NCBI RefSeq assembly: GCF_008369935.1
Contig: NZ_VTUZ01000051.1
Span: 1-63,951, forward strand
Direction: 5' to 3'
Length of the DNA stretch: 63,951 bases
Source of the DNA: Paraburkholderia panacisoli
GTDB taxonomy: Bacteria > Pseudomonadota > Gammaproteobacteria > Burkholderiales > Burkholderiaceae
A model generated the notes under the pieces. It had not been told where the DNA came from. It did no database searches and saw only the letters and a list, made by a program, of their open reading frames with translations. Below, one piece after another: positions 63,820-63,951 of the stretch; the stretch's first letter is position 1, and each line of letters starts with the position of its first letter. The position numbers and the translations under genes are program-made.

Positions 63820-63951
63820 TCACCAGGTTGAGGGATCGGCATTGGCGACGCCAGAGGCGTTGATCGTGTCGTGCGCGGGGTCGTCGGCCGGGGTGATGGC
63901 CGCGCGCCGGCGGGGTGCGGTCTCGATGAGGAACACCGTGACGACTGCCCC
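63820..63951 (-). CDS. C-terminal end of a gene cut by the window edge (possible transporter)
   Basis: The minus strand from the last base reads GAVVTVFLIETAPRRR, then AAITPADDPAHDTINASGVA and a TGA at 63820. The hydrophobic stretch followed by ETAPRR is common at the end of the last helix of major facilitator transporters. Only 43 residues are inside the window, so the family is tentative. Confidence 0.45.
   Translation of the reverse strand, partial: GAVVTVFLIETAPRRRAAITPADDPAHDTINASGVANADPSTW

Noticed and set aside
1..63951. tRNA, rRNA, CRISPR arrays and integron or conjugation genes
   Set aside because: No cloverleaf, rRNA segment, regular spacer-repeat pattern, integrase or tra/vir gene was recognised on either strand.

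Overview
The window is high-GC betaproteobacterial DNA, most like Burkholderia, Paraburkholderia or Caballeronia. The support is family-level gene content: a complete biotin-independent malonate decarboxylase operon, a CbpA/CbpM pair, PRC-barrel and universal stress proteins, and many ISKra4, IS630, IS481, IS30 and IS110 elements or remains. The density of IS debris, broken genes and short unknown ORFs suggests a plastic secondary chromosome or megaplasmid rather than a core region; that is inference.

Layout. (1) 533-7359, minus strand: an RpiR-type regulator, a D-Ala-D-Ala dipeptidase and a five-gene dipeptide ABC transporter, probably one unit for uptake and cleavage of peptidoglycan-derived peptides. 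(2) 7640-12350: scrambled mobile-element remains, a 54-bp tandem repeat, an intact MOSC protein, and broken LivG-like and MocR-like genes. (3) 12454-19833, plus strand: mdcABCDE-madLM-mdcGH, tightly overlapping and apparently intact, preceded by two palindromes and flanked by dead regulator genes. (4) 19838-24240: LysR fragments, a complete ISKra4-family element with perfect 24-bp terminal inverted repeats, and small genes. (5) 24241-39864: an isocitrate/isopropylmalate-type dehydrogenase, an NTF2-like protein, a Crp/Fnr-type regulator, an orphan histidine kinase, then stress and acetate genes (SYLF lipoprotein, PRC-barrel protein, DUF1269-like protein, Nramp-related transporter, CbpM/CbpA, UspA, acetate permease, acetyl-CoA synthetase and small unknown proteins). 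This resembles the low-oxygen-activated (lxa) type of island known from B. cenocepacia. A CGGTACGG-N2-CCGTACCG palindrome occurs at two intergenic sites here. (6) 40263-55700: IS graveyard with paralogous small genes, a complete IS630 element, an Hsp20 gene and several frameshifted genes. (7) 56143-61564: phage-like block of short overlapping ORFs, a class 3 lipase-like protein and a chimeric ORF ending in the C-terminal part of a DNA cytosine methyltransferase. (8) 61696-63297: a methyl-accepting chemotaxis protein. The window ends inside a minus-strand CDS.

How the genes work together. MadLM would import malonate, MdcACDE would decarboxylate it on an acyl carrier protein, MdcB and MdcG make and attach the prosthetic group, and MdcH primes the carrier; the acetate/acetyl-CoA functions in region 5 are metabolically adjacent. 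Five otherwise well-conserved genes each carry one apparent single-base deletion (total length 3n-1), so either the sequence has indel errors or these genes are recently dead. No tRNA, rRNA or CRISPR array was recognised.
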